From NCBI RefSeq assembly GCF_000718135.1, contig NZ_JOEM01000013.1:248001-312000 (forward strand): a stretch of 64,000 bases of DNA, read 5' to 3'. The translations under genes and the position numbers were made by a program. The notes beneath the pieces are model-generated. The model did no database searches. It was not told the DNA's origin and saw nothing but the letters and a program-made list of their open reading frames with translations. Numbering within the stretch: position 1 is the stretch's first letter; every line of letters starts with the position of its first letter. Positions 62,210 through 64,000 of this stretch are shown piece by piece. This DNA is from Streptomyces cyaneofuscatus. GTDB taxonomy: Bacteria > Actinomycetota > Actinomycetes > Streptomycetales > Streptomycetaceae.

Positions 62210-63349
62210 GTGACGTTCCCGGTAGTCGGCATGGTCGGCGGCGGTCAGCTCGCCCGTATGACCCACGAGGCGGGTATCCCCCTCGGCCTGAAATTCAAGC
62301 TCCTCAGTGACACGCCCCAGGACTCGGCGGCCCAGGTGGTCAGCGAGGTCGTCATCGGCGACTATCGCGACCTGGACACGCTGCGCGCCTTCGCGCAGGG
62401 CTGCGACGTGATCACCTTCGACCACGAGCACGTGCCCACCGAGCACCTGCGGGCCCTGGAGGCGGACGGCATCCCCGTCCGCCCCGGCCCCGATGCCCTG
62501 GTGCACGCGCAGGACAAGGGGGTGATGCGCGCCAAGCTCGCGGAGATCGGCGCGCCCTGCCCCCGTAACCGCATCGTGAGTGACCCGGCCGACGCCGCCG
62601 CGTTCGCCGGGGAGGTCGGGGGCTTCCCCGTCATCCTCAAGACCGTGCGCGGCGGGTACGACGGCAAGGGCGTGTGGGTGGTCCGCTCCGAGGCGGACGC
62701 GGCCGATCCGTTCCGCGCCGGGGTCCCGGTCCTCGCGGAGGAGAAGGTCGACTTCGTACGGGAGCTGGCGGCCAACATCGTCCGCTCGCCGCACGGCCAG
62801 GCCGTCGCCTACCCGGTCGTGGAGTCCATCCAGGTCGACGGTGTCTGCGACACGGTGATCGCCCCCGCCCCCGACCTGTCCGAGCAGCTGGCCGGCGAGG
62901 CCCAGCAGCTCGCGCTCCGCATCGCCGCCGAGCTCGGTGTCGTCGGCCACCTGGCCGTGGAGCTGTTCGAGACGCGTGACGGACGCATCCTGGTCAACGA
63001 GCTGGCGATGCGCCCGCACAACTCGGGCCACTGGACGCAGGACGGCGCGATCACCTCCCAGTTCGCCAACCACGTGCGGGCGGTCCTCGACCTCCCCCTC
63101 GGCGACCCGCGCCCGCGCGCCCCCTGGACGGTCATGTGCAACGTCCTGGGCGGCGACTACCCGGACATGTACCAGGCGTACCTGCACTGCATGGCCCGCG
63201 ATCCGCAGCTCAAGATCCACATGTACGGCAAGGACGTGAAGCCCGGACGCAAGGTCGGCCACGTCAACACCTACGGCGACGACCTGGCGGACGTGCGGGA
63301 GCGCGCCCGGCACGCGGCCGACTACCTGCGAGGAACGATCACCGAATGA
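62210..63349 (+). CDS. purK: N5-carboxyaminoimidazole ribonucleotide synthase
   Basis: This 379-residue ATP-grasp enzyme uses ATP and bicarbonate to carboxylate AIR at N5, a purine biosynthesis step. It starts [19 protein letters not shown], then has the ATP-grasp motifs [37 protein letters not shown] and [17 protein letters not shown]. Length is normal. The GTG 62210 follows a TACCCT -10-like hexamer by six bases, which suggests a leaderless mRNA. The stop overlaps the purE ATG. Confidence 0.96.
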   Translation: MTFPVVGMVGGGQLARMTHEAGIPLGLKFKLLSDTPQDSAAQVVSEVVIGDYRDLDTLRAFAQGCDVITFDHEHVPTEHLRALEADGIPVRPGPDALVHAQDKGVMRAKLAEIGAPCPRNRIVSDPADAAAFAGEVGGFPVILKTVRGGYDGKGVWVVRSEADAADPFRAGVPVLAEEKVDFVRELAANIVRSPHGQAVAYPVVESIQVDGVCDTVIAPAPDLSEQLAGEAQQLALRIAAELGVVGHLAVELFETRDGRILVNELAMRPHNSGHWTQDGAITSQFANHVRAVLDLPLGDPRPRAPWTVMCNVLGGDYPDMYQAYLHCMARDPQLKIHMYGKDVKPGRKVGHVNTYGDDLADVRERARHAADYLRGTITE

Positions 63350-63888
63350 CTACCCCCTCCGCATCGGCCGCACCCGTGATCGGCATCGTCATGGGCTCGG
63401 ACTCCGACTGGCCCGTCATGGAGGCGGCGGCCAAGGCGCTCGACGAGTTCGAGATCCCGTACGAGGTCGACGTCGTCTCCGCCCACCGCATGCCGCGCGA
63501 GATGATCGCGTACGGCGAGGACGCGGCGGGTCGTGGCCTGAAGGCGATCATCGCGGGCGCGGGCGGGGCGGCCCACCTCCCCGGCATGCTGGCCTCGGTC
63601 ACCCCGCTGCCGGTCATCGGCGTTCCGGTGCCGCTGAAGTACCTGGACGGCATGGACAGCCTGCTCTCCATCGTCCAGATGCCCGCGGGCGTCCCCGTCG
63701 CCACCGTCTCGGTCGGCGGCGCGCGCAACGCCGGCCTGCTGGCCGCCCGGATCCTCGCCGCGAGCGATCCCGCGCTCCAGGAGCGGATGCAGGAGTTCCT
63801 GTCCGAGCTGAACGCCCAGGCCACCGAGAAGGGCAAGCGCCTGCGCTCCAAGGTCCAGGGCTCGGACTCCTTCGGCTTCGGAAAGTAG
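63346..63888 (+). CDS. purE: N5-carboxyaminoimidazole ribonucleotide mutase
   Basis: This 180-residue enzyme converts N5-CAIR to CAIR, the step after PurK. Class I PurE marks are GSDSDWPVM (CAIR binding), SAHRMP (the active His) and [11 protein letters not shown]. The C-terminus has the basic [16 protein letters not shown] tail. ATG 63346 overlaps the purK stop (ATGA), so the two are translationally coupled. Confidence 0.97.
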   Translation: MTTPSASAAPVIGIVMGSDSDWPVMEAAAKALDEFEIPYEVDVVSAHRMPREMIAYGEDAAGRGLKAIIAGAGGAAHLPGMLASVTPLPVIGVPVPLKYLDGMDSLLSIVQMPAGVPVATVSVGGARNAGLLAARILAASDPALQERMQEFLSELNAQATEKGKRLRSKVQGSDSFGFGK

Positions 63889-63899
63889 GGGCGGCTTTC

Positions 63900-64000
63900 A
63901 TGGACCATCTCGCCCGCGCCCACGAGCTCCTCGCCGCCCACCCGGTCGTCGACGGCCACAACGACCTCCCCTGGGCCCTGCGCGAGCAGGTCGGCTACGA
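63900..64000 (+). CDS. Membrane dipeptidase (peptidase M19), 5' part only
   Basis: Only the first 33 residues are in the window. They read [21 protein letters not shown] then [12 protein letters not shown]. The HND of [10 protein letters not shown] carries the first zinc ligands of the M19 renal dipeptidase family, which cleaves dipeptides in the cytosol or at the membrane. The ATG is 12 bases after the purE stop, so it is probably part of the same operon. The rest lies beyond the window. Confidence 0.8.
   Translation, partial: MDHLARAHELLAAHPVVDGHNDLPWALREQVGY

Overview
This window is GC-rich actinobacterial chromosome, almost certainly Streptomyces. The reasons are the GC content, the many GTG and leaderless starts, a tRNA-Leu with a TAA anticodon (bldA), two resuscitation-promoting-factor genes with a c-di-AMP riboswitch, sortase-type surface proteins and a sigI/arsI/prsI partner-switching set. 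From memory the gene order from the kinase through eno, ndh, bldA, the hut genes, sigI and purK/purE resembles one stretch of the S. coelicolor core chromosome. This was not checked against a database.

Layout. 1-3.9 kb is accessory: a lincosamide nucleotidyltransferase-like gene cut by the window edge, with a structured leader, a TetR regulator, a SCO6745-family protein, and a quinone oxidoreductase divergent from an ArsR regulator. 3.8-7.4 kb has a 16-bp minisatellite, a secreted HNH-nuclease lipoprotein, a 163-bp MITE-like element, a membrane-anchored cysteine protein, a GNAT enzyme and an isochorismatase-fold hydrolase. 7.5-14.6 kb has a membrane protein and Ser/Thr kinase pair, a SurA-like lipoprotein, mazG, an NLR-like P-loop/TPR protein with an N-terminal RHIM-like motif, and a P450. 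14.8-21 kb holds the Rpf genes, eno, divIC, a DUF501 gene and a Ppx/GppA gene. The 3' end of the Ppx/GppA gene is duplicated on both sides of a RelE/Phd toxin-antitoxin module. 21.7-31.3 kb has an Acr3-like carrier, ndh with two Rex-type operators, a CFA-synthase-like methyltransferase, a MacB-type ABC transporter, bldA and a Bax-inhibitor-1 protein. 31.4-39.7 kb is mostly hypothetical and housekeeping genes: a thiolase, an SGNH hydrolase, cystathionine beta-synthase and an RpiR regulator.

39.8-42 kb is a roadblock/LC7 operon. Two of its genes carry in-frame TTA codons, the codon read by the bldA tRNA in this same window. 42.2-49.3 kb is a histidine-degradation cluster: permease, hutU, an M20 amidohydrolase, a hutF-type deiminase and hutI. 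50-52.4 kb is sigI/arsI/prsI. 52.6-57.3 kb encodes five exported or surface proteins, two with sortase signals (LPKTG and LAATG) and shared domains; this is the best candidate for an undescribed multi-protein system. 57.5-64 kb has a POT peptide transporter, a two-component system, a GtrA-like protein, purK, purE and the start of an M19 dipeptidase.

All domain and family calls were made by eye from translated sequence. Starts were moved from the longest ORF wherever a Shine-Dalgarno, a leaderless -10 or family length argued for it.
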